NCBI GenBank assembly: GCA_944368065.1
Contig: CALVWV010000026.1
Coordinates: 1 to 62,097 of the forward strand
Direction: 5' to 3'
Length of the DNA stretch: 62,097 nucleotides
DNA from: an uncultured Clostridia bacterium
GTDB lineage: Bacteria; Bacillota; Clostridia; Christensenellales; Borkfalkiaceae
The notes beneath the pieces were generated by a model. The model was not told the DNA's origin and ran no database searches. It saw only the letters and a program-made list of their open reading frames with translations. A program made the translations under genes and the position numbers. Positions 1 to 8,725 of the stretch are shown here, in pieces; within the stretch, counting starts at the first letter, position 1; every line of letters begins with the position of its first letter.

Positions 1-3000
1 CCGTCGATCTCTTTAGCCTGGTCCTCGGTAAGACCTATGGAAAGTTCGGTTACGGAAGTGCCCTGCTTGAGTCCCGTTATATCCTTGCGGATTTCGGGCT
101 GAGGGGTCGTGCCCCAGCCGCCGCCTACCGCTTCCTGAGTGCCTTCTGCAAAGTATTCGGTAAGAGGTATCTTGTTGCCGTTAGCCATAAGGTTGGAGTT
201 GAGATCCATGTAGAGAATTCTCTTTGCCATATCCCTTACGGCGAACCACGTCGTGGGGCTTGCCACAAGTTCGGCATCCTCTTCCAGAGAAGCGGGAACC
301 ATTACCATGTTCTTTTCCGCATCCCACTTGCCGTCAATTACCTGCCTGCCGCTGTATGAGCCGAGGGGACCCGTTCCGCAGCGAACCATGAGGTTGCCGG
401 GCCAGTAGTTGTTGCCGCCCGCATACATGTCGGTTATCGTAAGGCCGTTGAAGCCCCATTCGTCGCATACAAGGTTATCGAAGAAGTCGTAGCTTGTTAC
501 TGAAGGCATCATGCCGAAGCGGTTGAAAGCCGCCATTATGGCGTTGGAGCCTCCTTCCTTGATTGCATATTCGAAAGGCTTGAGGTAAATTTCACGCATT
601 GCCTGTTCGGAGCACCAGGTGATGAGGCCGCCGTTCGTCTGCCTGTCTTCTTCCTGGTCGTTGAGCGCGCAGTGCTTGATGTAAGTTATGACGCCCTTGG
701 AGCGCGCGCCCTTTACTACTGCCGCAGCCATAAATCCGCCGTGAACGCCGTCCTGCGAATAATACTCGAAGTTACGGCCCGAGAAAGGCGAACGGTGAGT
801 GTTCATGGAAGGTCCGTACCAGCCCTGCACGTCGAGGAAGAGCGATTCGTTGCCGACCATTATGCCCATAAGTTCTGCAAGCTCGGTGTGCCAGGTGGAG
901 CCCATGAGGATTGCGTTCGGCCAGAAGGTACCGCTGCTGAGCTGGCTTGCGCCGTCCGCCGCAGTTTCCTGAGGTTTGCCGATTGCATCTATTGCGGGAG
1001 TCTTGAAGCCGTCGTTGCTTACAAGGTTAACCATTTCGTCCCAGGTAAGCTGGTCCATGAATTCGTCCCACTTCTCGTCGTCGAGGTCTATGCCAGCCAT
1101 TTCAAGGAGCTGAATCTTTGTTTTATCGTCTTCAGCGCGGGAAGCTGCCTGCGTCCAGCCCTCTACCGCCTTTGCGTCCTTGTACCAGGGGTCGGTAGTC
1201 TTGTCTTCAAAGCTGTAGTAATCCTGCTGGGAGTTGAGGAATGCTATGGCGTCTGCGCTGAATGTTCTGTCCGCATCGGTGGGCGCGTCGGGGAAGGATG
1301 CTACCATGTCTGCTCTGGTCATGAACTCGAGAGCGGCGTTCGGATCCTTCATCACGTTGCCTTCACGCCTCGTGTTGGAGTACTGGGAAACGAGTTTGCC
1401 GTCTTCCCTGAAGGAATTTTCCTGAGAGAAGAGCGCAACTATATCGTTGCCGGTAACGGGGTCTTTGTCCCACGCTATGCCGTTGGCGCCCTTGGTTGCA
1501 GCCTGCTTGAGCACGGTGCTCTGGTCGCCGGCTACGGTATAGGTTACGGAATCCTTGTATTCGTGCGAGTTGTAGCCTACATTGAGCTGATAGGAGCCCG
1601 CTTCAAGTTCGTATCCTGCAAAGCCGTTGCCGTTTGCGTCAACGTCGTCGAAGGAAGCGAGGTCGAAAGCAGAGAACGAAAGCGTTACCGTCTGGGATTC
1701 GCCAGGCTGGAGCAACCTGGTTTTTGCAAAAGCCACGAGGTTTGCCGAAGCCTTTTCAATGCCGCCGTCATAATACTGGGGATTGGAATAAAGCTGAACG
1801 ACATCCTTGCCCGCAACGCTGCCATTGTTGGTAACCGTTACCTTTATCTGCATATCCGTGTTCTTGTTTGCTTCGGTTATCGCAGTATTTTCGGGCTGTT
1901 CAACCTGCCAGTCGAACGTGGTATAGGAAAGGCCGTAGCCGAAAGGATAAAGAACGCCGTTATAGCGGTTGTAGTAAAGGTCGTCTTCGCCGTCGGGAAG
2001 GGTTGCGCGGAGCTGTTCGGACGTTATAGCCGTCTTGCCGTATGCGTTGTTGGCGCCGCTTACAGCCGTGGTTGCAAGCGCTTCGAGAACGCTCTTTCCG
2101 TCAACTGTTTCGGTTGCCGCCGTTTCATAGAAGCGGTATCCCATGTATATGCCCTCTTCATAGTCGAGAGATGCGTAAAGGTTGCCGCTGTTGCCGAAAC
2201 CCTTGCCACCGGGAACTTCATAGTAAAGGTCGCCGTTGGCGTCTTCCTTGTTCTCGCTGGCAACGGGGCTCATTACCATAGTCGTTGCTCCGACGTTGCT
2301 TGCGTCCGCAACGTTGAACCACGTGGGGTCGGTATCGAACGCAGCCGTATGAATATCTACCGTTCTGCCCGAAGGGCTAACTTCGCCGTTTAAAATCTTG
2401 CCGACAGCCATAACGCCTTCCGCGCCGGTAAGACCTACCCAGAGCATTGCGTCTATCTCATCGTCGTCGTTGAGGTTGGCAACTTCCATGGGTGCGGGCG
2501 TGTTGAACAGAAGTATTATTTTGCCGAACTGTCCGCTCTCTTTAACGTAATTGATAAGCGCCTTTTCGTTCTTGTCGAGCATGAGCGAATGGTCGCCTTG
2601 GTCGTATCCCGTTATGCCGTTGTTGATTTTGATATCGCTCATTTCAGAGCCTGAACGGGAAATGACTATAATCGCCGCGTCGTTGTATGACGAGAACGAA
2701 GCCTTAACGGAATCAAGACCCGCGGGGTCCGTCTCGCGCGAGGCGCTCGATTTTGCATAGTAGCCGACGAGCATGGGGTTCATGGTGAAGCCCGCCGCCT
2801 CCATGCTCTGCTTCAATGTTTTGCTCCTTGAGGACGAGCCGCCGCCTGCGCCGCCGCCCGCCTGCCTGATGTTGTCGCTGTACTCGCCGAATACACTCAC
2901 GCGGCTTTCAGAACTTGAAAGGGGAAGCGCTTCGTCCTTGTTTTTAAGAAGGGTCATGCCCTCGCTGGCGATCTGAATGGCAACATCGGAAGCCGCGTCT

Positions 3001-3176
3001 TCAAGCTCTTCAAACGTTGAAAAGTCCGCATAGTACTTTTTAACTTTGGAGTCTTCCGCATTTACCGACATCGTTGAGGGGAGCAACATGCCGCCCGCTA
3101 TTGTAGCCGTGCACATGCACGCCGCAAGAGCTATGCCGACAAGGCATTTTGCCTTCGATTTAGAATGAACTTTCAC
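1..3176 (-). CDS. GH3 family glycosidase, permuted domain order (3' end cut by window)
   Basis: Secreted or membrane-bound glycoside hydrolase of family 3, probably a beta-glucosidase or beta-xylosidase. The start is a GTG at 3176, eight bases after AGGAGG. Two ATGs nearer the ribosome site open only a seven-codon frame that ends in TAA. Residues 1-40 are a signal peptide or anchor. Next comes the (alpha/beta)6 sandwich domain normally found at the C-terminus of GH3, then a fibronectin-III-like domain (PFGYGLSYTTF, then VTVTNNGSVAGKDVVQLY). The TIM-barrel catalytic domain follows, with the nucleophile motif ITDMY near position 429. This swapped order is known in Ruminococcus albus and Butyrivibrio beta-glucosidases. 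About 1,058 codons are visible and the frame runs off the left edge. It resembles the two GH3 proteins further right. Substrate cannot be read from sequence. Confidence 0.93.
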   Translation of the reverse strand, partial: MKVHSKSKAKCLVGIALAACMCTATIAGGMLLPSTMSVNAEDSKVKKYYADFSTFEELEDAASDVAIQIASEGMTLLKNKDEALPLSSSESRVSVFGEYSDNIRQAGGGAGGGSSSRSKTLKQSMEAAGFTMNPMLVGYYAKSSASRETDPAGLDSVKASFSSYNDAAIIVISRSGSEMSDIKINNGITGYDQGDHSLMLDKNEKALINYVKESGQFGKIILLFNTPAPMEVANLNDDDEIDAMLWVGLTGAEGVMAVGKILNGEVSPSGRTVDIHTAAFDTDPTWFNVADASNVGATTMVMSPVASENKEDANGDLYYEVPGGKGFGNSGNLYASLDYEEGIYMGYRFYETAATETVDGKSVLEALATTAVSGANNAYGKTAITSEQLRATLPDGEDDLYYNRYNGVLYPFGYGLSYTTFDWQVEQPENTAITEANKNTDMQIKVTVTNNGSVAGKDVVQLYSNPQYYDGGIEKASANLVAFAKTRLLQPGESQTVTLSFSAFDLASFDDVDANGNGFAGYELEAGSYQLNVGYNSHEYKDSVTYTVAGDQSTVLKQAATKGANGIAWDKDPVTGNDIVALFSQENSFREDGKLVSQYSNTRREGNVMKDPNAALEFMTRADMVASFPDAPTDADRTFSADAIAFLNSQQDYYSFEDKTTDPWYKDAKAVEGWTQAASRAEDDKTKIQLLEMAGIDLDDEKWDEFMDQLTWDEMVNLVSNDGFKTPAIDAIGKPQETAADGASQLSSGTFWPNAILMGSTWHTELAELMGIMVGNESLFLDVQGWYGPSMNTHRSPFSGRNFEYYSQDGVHGGFMAAAVVKGARSKGVITYIKHCALNDQEEDRQTNGGLITWCSEQAMREIYLKPFEYAIKEGGSNAIMAAFNRFGMMPSVTSYDFFDNLVCDEWGFNGLTITDMYAGGNNYWPGNLMVRCGTGPLGSYSGRQVIDGKWDAEKNMVMVPASLEEDAELVASPTTWFAVRDMAKRILYMDLNSNLMANGNKIPLTEYFAEGTQEAVGGGWGTTPQPEIRKDITGLKQGTSVTELSIGLTEDQAKEID

Positions 3177-3480
3177 TCATCATTCCTCCTACAAAATTTT
3201 TTTTCACGGCGGATCATTTCCCCGCGACCCGCCTTTGAACATACATATTCTATCATAAAATGTTAGTTGTTTTCATTTTTGGAAAAACGCGGCGCCGTAA
3301 GCACATAACTTGCCCGCGCTTGTAAAATCGGTATTTTTTTACGTAAAACAGGAGCTCCGTCAAAAAAGGCACGGATATAAATGCGGACGCCTTGAAATAT
3401 GCGCAAGGAAATTCTGTCCGCGCGGAAATGGACTCAGCCATAAACTTTCCGCCTGAATAATCAGCCGCAGTCAGGCAGAC
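3177..3480. other. leader of the GH3 gene; no gene seen
   Basis: Non-coding stretch between the GH3 start and the terminator of the kinase gene. It carries the AGGAGG of the GH3 gene (about 3185-3190). A weak TAGAAT-like -10 element on the minus strand lies near 3245-3250. No convincing -35 box or RNA structure was recognised. The frame at 3253-3441 (minus) has no supporting features. Confidence 0.5.
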
Positions 3481-3481
3481 A

Positions 3482-3518
3482 AAAAAGCGCCCGACTGCCG
3501 GGCAGTCGGGCGCTTTTT
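3482..3518. terminator. bidirectional intrinsic terminator
   Basis: Near-perfect inverted repeat GCGCCCGACTGCC / GGCAGTCGGGCGC flanked by A-runs and T-runs on the two sides. It sits just after the stop of the sensor kinase on the minus strand. Confidence 0.85.
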
Positions 3519-3540
3519 GTAAAGGGGCATCTTAATATCT

Positions 3541-4824
3541 TCAGTTTTTGACGTCAAACAGCATATGCACGCTGAAATTTTCGTCCTTTTCCTCAAAAAC
3601 AATGTTTCCGCCGTACTTTTCCACTACGTACTTCATGCTGCGCGTGCCGAAGCCGTGATACTTTTTGTCCAGCTTGCTTGTAAGCGGTATACCCTTGCTG
3701 AACACTACGTAATTCTTGCAGGCGTTGCTTATAGTCACCGAAACGAGGTCGCCTTTCCGCCTTACTTCCATAGTTATAATGCGCTTTTCCTCTTCGAGTT
3801 CGAGGACGCTTTCTATGGCGTTGTCCAGGGCGTTGCCGAACAGCGAATATATATCGGTAGGCGACATAAAGTCGAGCTGCTTTCCGTCCGCCATTATGTC
3901 TATCCTTATGCTGTGCTTTTTGCAGTACAGCTGCTTTTCCGTAAGGACGAGGTCAAGGTTGGCGTTGCCCGTCTTTACCGATTCGTCGTAGACGGATACG
4001 GCGTTTTCCACTTCGTTGAAAAGCTCGTTAAGCTCGCCGTTGTTCACGCTCCGCCTGAGCATTCCTATCTGCTTTTTCAGGTCGTGGCTTTTGATGTTTA
4101 TGAGGTCGATATTCTCCTGCGACATCTTATGCTGTTTCTGTTCGGTGACGAGGAGCTGTTCGACTATGTCTTTCTCCTTGTTGAGTCTTGTGCTGTGTAT
4201 GACCATAAACTGGGAAAAGAGCGCAAGGTTGCAGCACAGCGCGAGCACGCAGCGCACCATTATGATCTGGTCCTGCGAAAAACCGCTGAACGAGCTCAGA
4301 GTAAAAAGAATATTGCCCACAAGCACCGATACGAGCGCTATTATAACGGCATACAGAGTCTTCAGATTTACTGCTTTGTTCTTGCTCCTGCGCGCAAACA
4401 AAAAATAATAGATGACATATACTGCCGCGGTAACGACTATTTCAGTCAGCACTCTCCAGCCCATAACGGAAATTTTCAGCGTTATTGCTTCTTTTAAATT
4501 GAGGGCAAGGTTCTGCAATATATAAGCCGCAGAAGAGTTGAACAACGAGCGGCTGAGCGACTGCGAAAAACAAAGCTGCTGCAGACCTATCGACAGCGAA
4601 AATATCATTATGCAGTACACGCTTGCCGTGCTCGGACCGAAAAAAGGTATGTACCTTACAACCCAGCCGAAAGCAAAGTAAGCCACCACCGAAAGCGGAA
4701 TTGTTACGTACCAGTACCTGCGCAATTTTGCGGGCAGCGTAAAAATGAGCTCGCAGATGAACAGCTCTATGACGAACCCGTTCAGCCCGTGCGAAGCCGT
4801 CCATAAAAACTTAACAAATTCCAA
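3541..4824 (-). CDS. GHKL sensor histidine kinase, AgrC-like
   Basis: Membrane sensor kinase of the AgrC/GHKL type, 427 residues. Residues about 1-212 hold six predicted membrane segments. A coiled stretch then leads to the phosphoacceptor motif SHDLKKQ (His247). The N-box is SLFGNALDNAIESV (327-340) and the G-box is around HGFGTRSM (about 388-395), typical of the HATPase_c_5 domain. The start is TTG at 4824, five bases after GGAGG; no ATG fits better. It lies 20 bases after the LytTR regulator and is surely co-transcribed with it. No AgrD-like peptide or AgrB protease was found next to it, so the signal is unknown. It is a paralogue of the kinase at 12545-13903. Confidence 0.92.
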   Translation of the reverse strand: MEFVKFLWTASHGLNGFVIELFICELIFTLPAKLRRYWYVTIPLSVVAYFAFGWVVRYIPFFGPSTASVYCIMIFSLSIGLQQLCFSQSLSRSLFNSSAAYILQNLALNLKEAITLKISVMGWRVLTEIVVTAAVYVIYYFLFARRSKNKAVNLKTLYAVIIALVSVLVGNILFTLSSFSGFSQDQIIMVRCVLALCCNLALFSQFMVIHSTRLNKEKDIVEQLLVTEQKQHKMSQENIDLINIKSHDLKKQIGMLRRSVNNGELNELFNEVENAVSVYDESVKTGNANLDLVLTEKQLYCKKHSIRIDIMADGKQLDFMSPTDIYSLFGNALDNAIESVLELEEEKRIITMEVRRKGDLVSVTISNACKNYVVFSKGIPLTSKLDKKYHGFGTRSMKYVVEKYGGNIVFEEKDENFSVHMLFDVKN

Positions 4825-4844
4825 TTCTCCCTCCGCAAAATTTA

Positions 4845-5546
4845 TTAAACTTTACCCAGATATATTGTAAGCGCGTCCGTAAATTTTTTGCGCTTGGCGC
4901 GGCTTACGGGTATTTCCTCCCCCGCCACCGTCGCGCTGTTTTTGCCTATGCTTGTAACGTACGAAAGATTTACAAGATATGAATTGTCGCACCTGACAAA
5001 TTTGTAATTTTCAAGTATTTTTTCCACTTCTTTAAGCGGCTTGCGCATTGTAAGGTCGCCGTTCGCCGTATGCAGGCAGACGTATCTTCCGTCTACTTTG
5101 ACGTAAATTATGTCGGATATGAATACCTTTGCAATGCCTATATCCAGCTTTACGCAAAGAGCCTGCTTTTCACTTTTATTAAGTCTGGTTACAACCTTGT
5201 CCATTTTCTGAGCGAAATCGGCATAGCTTACAGGCTTGATAAGAAAGCCGAGCGCATCCACTTCATACCCCTTTATTGCAAACTTAGGCATGTTCGTAAC
5301 AAAAATAAGCGGCACTCTTTCGTCAAGCTTGCGGAGTACCTTTGCCGTTTCTATGCCGTCCATGAACGACATCATGATGTCCATAAATATTACGTCGTAA
5401 TCGGCGGCATACTCGCTGACAAGGTCAAGTCCGCTTTTGAACACCACCGACTCCATAATTATGTTGTGGGCGCGCGCATATTTATCGAGGCAGCGCTTCA
5501 AAATTTCCTGCGACTGAACCTCATCTTCGACAATTGCAACTTTCAT
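4845..5546 (-). CDS. LytTR response regulator, AgrA-like
   Basis: Response regulator of 233 residues. The receiver domain has acidic residues EDE at 7-9, phospho-acceptor Asp56 in FMDIMMSFMDG, and the conserved Lys in FLIKPVSY. From about residue 130 a LytTR DNA-binding domain follows (ISDIIYVKVDGRYV, then FVRCDNSYLVNL). It is expected to bind direct repeats upstream of target promoters once phosphorylated by the kinase encoded 20 bases downstream. Targets are not visible; the nearby secreted GH3 enzymes are possible. It is an intact paralogue of the broken regulator at 13909-14603 and is useful for mapping that lesion. Confidence 0.93.
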   Translation of the reverse strand: MKVAIVEDEVQSQEILKRCLDKYARAHNIIMESVVFKSGLDLVSEYAADYDVIFMDIMMSFMDGIETAKVLRKLDERVPLIFVTNMPKFAIKGYEVDALGFLIKPVSYADFAQKMDKVVTRLNKSEKQALCVKLDIGIAKVFISDIIYVKVDGRYVCLHTANGDLTMRKPLKEVEKILENYKFVRCDNSYLVNLSYVTSIGKNSATVAGEEIPVSRAKRKKFTDALTIYLGKV

Positions 5547-5850
5547 ACATTATTTCCCCGTTTTATCCTTTAATTTTCTTGCATATCCCTGTTATTGCAC
5601 GGCAATTATCTGCCTTCAAAATACCTGCCTTTAATTGTATCATAAAAAACATCTTTGTATCATTTGTGTAAAAGACCGTTGTTTTTTTGTAAAATCCGGT
5701 AAGCATATAAAATTACTTATTAAATGAAATGATACGCAAAATGCGCACGCCTCGCATAAATATTATAGCCGCTGAAAAAGCTGCCGTGCGGGATTATGAG
5801 GTTTCGGGATAAAAATTTACGCATTGCATATATGCCTGAACTTGTACGCG

Positions 5851-5970
5851 GCGTTTACAAAGCGGGCGCGGTGTTTACAAAGCGGGCGCGGTGTTTACAA
5901 AGCGGGCGCGGTGTTTACAAAGCGGGCGCGGCGTTTACAAAGCGGGCGCGGTGTTTACAAAGCGGGCGCG
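5851..5970. repeat. six-copy 20-bp tandem repeat
   Basis: Six exact-length 20-bp units of the form GYGTTTACAAAGCGGGCGCG follow one another. Copies 1 and 5 carry C at the second base and copies 2, 3, 4 and 6 carry T; otherwise they are identical. A 20-bp period breaks any reading frame, so coding is unlikely. It lies between the LytTR regulator and the CPBP protease. Confidence 0.97.
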
Positions 5971-6130
5971 GCCGACCAAATTTTTGGAATAAAACTTCTT
6001 TATACGCTTCGGCGGGAGGGGATACAAATCCCTCCCGCCACATATATTTTAAGTTAAATAAAATACCCGTAAAAGGCAAGGCATTGCCTTAAATAAATCG
6101 GCATAAAAAAAACGCAAAAATCAGATGCGG
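5971..6130. terminator. terminator-like hairpins after the CPBP gene
   Basis: Two hairpins lie downstream (minus strand) of the CPBP gene: GGCGGGAGGGGA / TCCCTCCCGCC at 6011-6039 and AAGGCAA / TTGCCTT at about 6075-6092. The larger one is a plausible transcription stop. No gene is seen here. Confidence 0.55.
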
Positions 6131-6937
6131 TCAGGCATCGCTTTCAGAGTTTGCCTCTTCGCCGCCATCTTGCTTCTGCTTTTTAAGCTGTTTATCCATT
6201 TTAAGAAGCCACAAAAGCACGTGCGCGAGGCAGATTATGCCGAATACCGCCGTCAGAACCCAGAATGTTGCGTCCTGGAATGCTCCCGAACCGAGCGTTG
6301 GCACTATAAGACCGCCGAAGTTGAAAAGCGCGTGCAGAAAAACGCCCGTCCAGATATTGCCCGTCCTTAAAAGCACGGCTGAAAGCATTGCGCCTATAAG
6401 GAAGCTGTAGCCTGCCTGCAGAAGCGTCGGACCTATTGCGCCGCCGCCGAAAAGGTTTGTAAGATGCCAGAGCCCGAACAGCGCAGAATTTACGGCTATG
6501 GGGATTATTGCGCCGCGGTTTCTGAATATATCGAAAAAAAGCGACTGCAACAGCCCGCGGAAGAGCACTTCTTCCATCAGCCCTACGCAAAGGCAGTCGA
6601 GCGCAAAAAGCCAGATTAGGTCAACCCTTTCTATTACAGCGCCCCCGCTTATAACGGCGTAAAACGGGAAGTTGCAGACTGCCACGAAAAGGCAGGGCAG
6701 ACACCACAGATACGCGCGCGGGCGACTGCCGGAGCGGAGCACTTTGCCGTAGCCGCAGAGCGGCAGAACGGGCAGAAGAAAGGCGAACGCAAGAAACCTT
6801 GCAAGCGTTTCGTGCACAAGCTTATCCGCAGTTTCATCGCGCACGATAACAAACGGGCCTTCGCCGAATACAAAGAGCGAAACGCACGCCATTGCAAACA
6901 GCGCGAGCATAATAATTTCTTTGCGGTACTTTTTCAA
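6131..6937 (-). CDS. CPBP family intramembrane glutamic protease (CAAX protease-like)
   Basis: Polytopic membrane protein of 268 residues with the three CPBP/Abi motifs: EEVLFRG (Glu-Glu-x3-Arg), a Phe-x3-His in LFGLWHLTN, and LHALFNFGG (His-x3-Asn). These form the active site of Rce1-like prenyl proteases. Bacterial members mostly have unknown substrates, and some give self-immunity to peptides. The start is a TTG at 6937, six bases after AGGAGG. It ends in a charged Lys/Asp/Glu-rich tail. It stands alone between the two-component system and the xylose operon. Confidence 0.9.
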   Translation of the reverse strand: MKKYRKEIIMLALFAMACVSLFVFGEGPFVIVRDETADKLVHETLARFLAFAFLLPVLPLCGYGKVLRSGSRPRAYLWCLPCLFVAVCNFPFYAVISGGAVIERVDLIWLFALDCLCVGLMEEVLFRGLLQSLFFDIFRNRGAIIPIAVNSALFGLWHLTNLFGGGAIGPTLLQAGYSFLIGAMLSAVLLRTGNIWTGVFLHALFNFGGLIVPTLGSGAFQDATFWVLTAVFGIICLAHVLLWLLKMDKQLKKQKQDGGEEANSESDA

Positions 6938-7178
6938 CGTTCCCCTCCTGCTTCAATGTATTTTTTATTCTACCACGCCTTTGAACTTATTTCAAGTCCG
7001 AATTCAAACAAAAAATTATTTGAGCATAACATATGCCCGCGCGACAACGAAGCAGATGTGCAAGCGGCGGCATAACAAATGCCCGCGCTGAAACGTCAAA
7101 CGTGCGGGCGGCGGCAAAGAACACGAGAGCAAGATAAATCTTATAATTATCTAAAACGGCATAAAAAAGATGGCATAA
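6938..7178. repeat. degenerate tandem duplication in intergenic DNA
   Basis: No gene seen. Positions 7033-7078 and 7079-7123 are an imperfect (roughly three-quarters identical) tandem duplication beginning ATGCCCGCGC and both containing GCGGCGGCA. Confidence 0.5.
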
Positions 7179-7208
7179 AAAAGGGGGACATTTATTGTCC
7201 CCCCTTTT
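7179..7208 (-). terminator. intrinsic terminator of the xyl operon
   Basis: Inverted repeat AAGGGGGACA / TGTCCCCCC with a T-run on the minus strand, 28 bases past the xylB stop. Confidence 0.85.
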
Positions 7209-7235
7209 CAATTTAAATTTTAAAAGTCTGGAAAT

Positions 7236-8705
7236 TCAGCAGTTTTTTACTTCTGCAAACCAGCCCTTAAGCGCGGGATAAAGCTTTGTGAATGCGGCAT
7301 ATCTGCCGTCGTATTCCTCGGCGAGCTCTTTTTCGGGCACGGCAGAAATCTTTCTTTTCACGATATTTTTCGCGGCCTCTTCAACGCTTTTGTATCTTCC
7401 GCAGGCGACCATTGCAAGCATTGCCGCGCCGTAAGCGGGTCCCTGCTCGGTTTCGACCGTGCTTATTGTTATGTTGAGCACGTCAGCCATAATTGTGCGC
7501 CAGAGCGCGCTTTTTGCCCCGCCGCCGCAGATAGTGCTTTCCTGCACGCATATTCCGCCGCGCTTTGCCGTTTCAAGGCAGTCGCGGAAGGCAAAAGCCA
7601 CCCCTTCCATAACCGCAAGCGACATTTCTGCCGCAGTTGTGCCCGCATTCATTCCGATAAACGCGCCGCGGGCGTTGACATCGTTGTGCGGACTGCGCTC
7701 GCCCGAAAGATAGGGCAGGAAAAACACTTGGTTTCTGCCCATAACGCCCCTCGCTTTTTCTGCAAGGGCGTAATCTGAACGCAATATATCCTCCGTCCAC
7801 CACTTATTTGCCGACGCGGCGGAAAGTATGCACCCCATAACGTGGAATGCGCCGTCGGCGTGGGCGAACGAGTGAAGGGCGTCCGACACGAACGTAAATT
7901 GTTTGCAGGGTATAAATAAAGTGCCGCTTGTGCCGAGCGATATGTTGCAACCGCCCGAATACACTGTACCCGTACCCACAGCCGCGGCGGCATTGTCGCC
8001 TGCGCCCGCCGCAACTATCACAGAAAAATCAAGACCGAGCTTTTTTTGAACCTCTTCTTTAAGAGTTCCGCACGGCGAATAACTTTCGCGCAATTTTGGC
8101 AATTGAGCCGCACATATGCCGCAAATACCGCACATTTCTTCCGACCATTTTTTATTTCTGACATCGAGCAGAAGCGTGCCCGAAGCATCAGAATAGTCAG
8201 TTGAAAATTCGCCGGTAAGTTTGTATATTATGTAGTCCTTGGGCAGCATTATTTTGCTTATGCGACTGAAATTTTCGGGCTCGTTTTCCTTAAGCCACAA
8301 AAGCTTGGGCGCGGTGAAGCCCGCAAAAGCGATGTTGCCTGTAAGATTTATTAATTTTTCGCGCCCGACAACTTCGTTCAGGTACGCCGTCTGCTTTTCC
8401 GTCCTTCCGTCGTTCCACAATATGCATGGGCGGATTACGTTATCCGCGCCGTCGAGCACAACAAGTCCGTGCATCTGACCGCCTACCGAAAGCCCTTTTA
8501 CTTCGCACCTGAATCCGCACAGCAGTTCAGAAAGTCCGCTGTACACGGCATCGAGCCACTGTTGCGGGTCCTGCTCCGTCCAGCCGACACGCGGACTTGT
8601 CAGCGAATATGTGCGGACACATTCTTTCAGAATTGCGCCCTCTGCCGTTACAAGCAACAGCTTTGCGCCGCTCGTGCCGAGGTCTATGCCTATATATGCC
8701 TCCAT
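7236..8705 (-). CDS. xylB: xylulokinase
   Basis: FGGY-family sugar kinase of 489 residues, normal for XylB. It phosphorylates D-xylulose to xylulose 5-phosphate in the cytoplasm. Visible motifs are the N-terminal phosphate loop YIGIDLGTSGAKLL, the substrate segment GGQMHGLV and ILWNDGRT, the catalytic-base region AAGAGDNAAAAVG, and the C-terminal CGGGAKSALWRTIMAD nucleotide site. It starts 20 bases after xylA and is the last gene of the operon before a terminator. The product feeds transketolase, encoded at 31066-33078. Confidence 0.97.
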   Translation of the reverse strand: MEAYIGIDLGTSGAKLLLVTAEGAILKECVRTYSLTSPRVGWTEQDPQQWLDAVYSGLSELLCGFRCEVKGLSVGGQMHGLVVLDGADNVIRPCILWNDGRTEKQTAYLNEVVGREKLINLTGNIAFAGFTAPKLLWLKENEPENFSRISKIMLPKDYIIYKLTGEFSTDYSDASGTLLLDVRNKKWSEEMCGICGICAAQLPKLRESYSPCGTLKEEVQKKLGLDFSVIVAAGAGDNAAAAVGTGTVYSGGCNISLGTSGTLFIPCKQFTFVSDALHSFAHADGAFHVMGCILSAASANKWWTEDILRSDYALAEKARGVMGRNQVFFLPYLSGERSPHNDVNARGAFIGMNAGTTAAEMSLAVMEGVAFAFRDCLETAKRGGICVQESTICGGGAKSALWRTIMADVLNITISTVETEQGPAYGAAMLAMVACGRYKSVEEAAKNIVKRKISAVPEKELAEEYDGRYAAFTKLYPALKGWFAEVKNC

Positions 8706-8725
8706 ATTTCAGACCCCTATAATTT

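Noticed and set aside
672..2393. Long plus-strand open frame opposite the first GH3 gene
   Set aside because: It is the antisense shadow of a clear GH3 protein; no ribosome site, domains or promoter.
5851..5970. CRISPR-like array
   Set aside because: The repeats abut with no spacers and no cas genes are present.
5796..6092. Open frames of 77-98 codons across the 20-bp repeats
   Set aside because: The repeated peptide is a by-product of the tandem repeat; there is no ribosome site and a 20-bp period shifts frame every unit.
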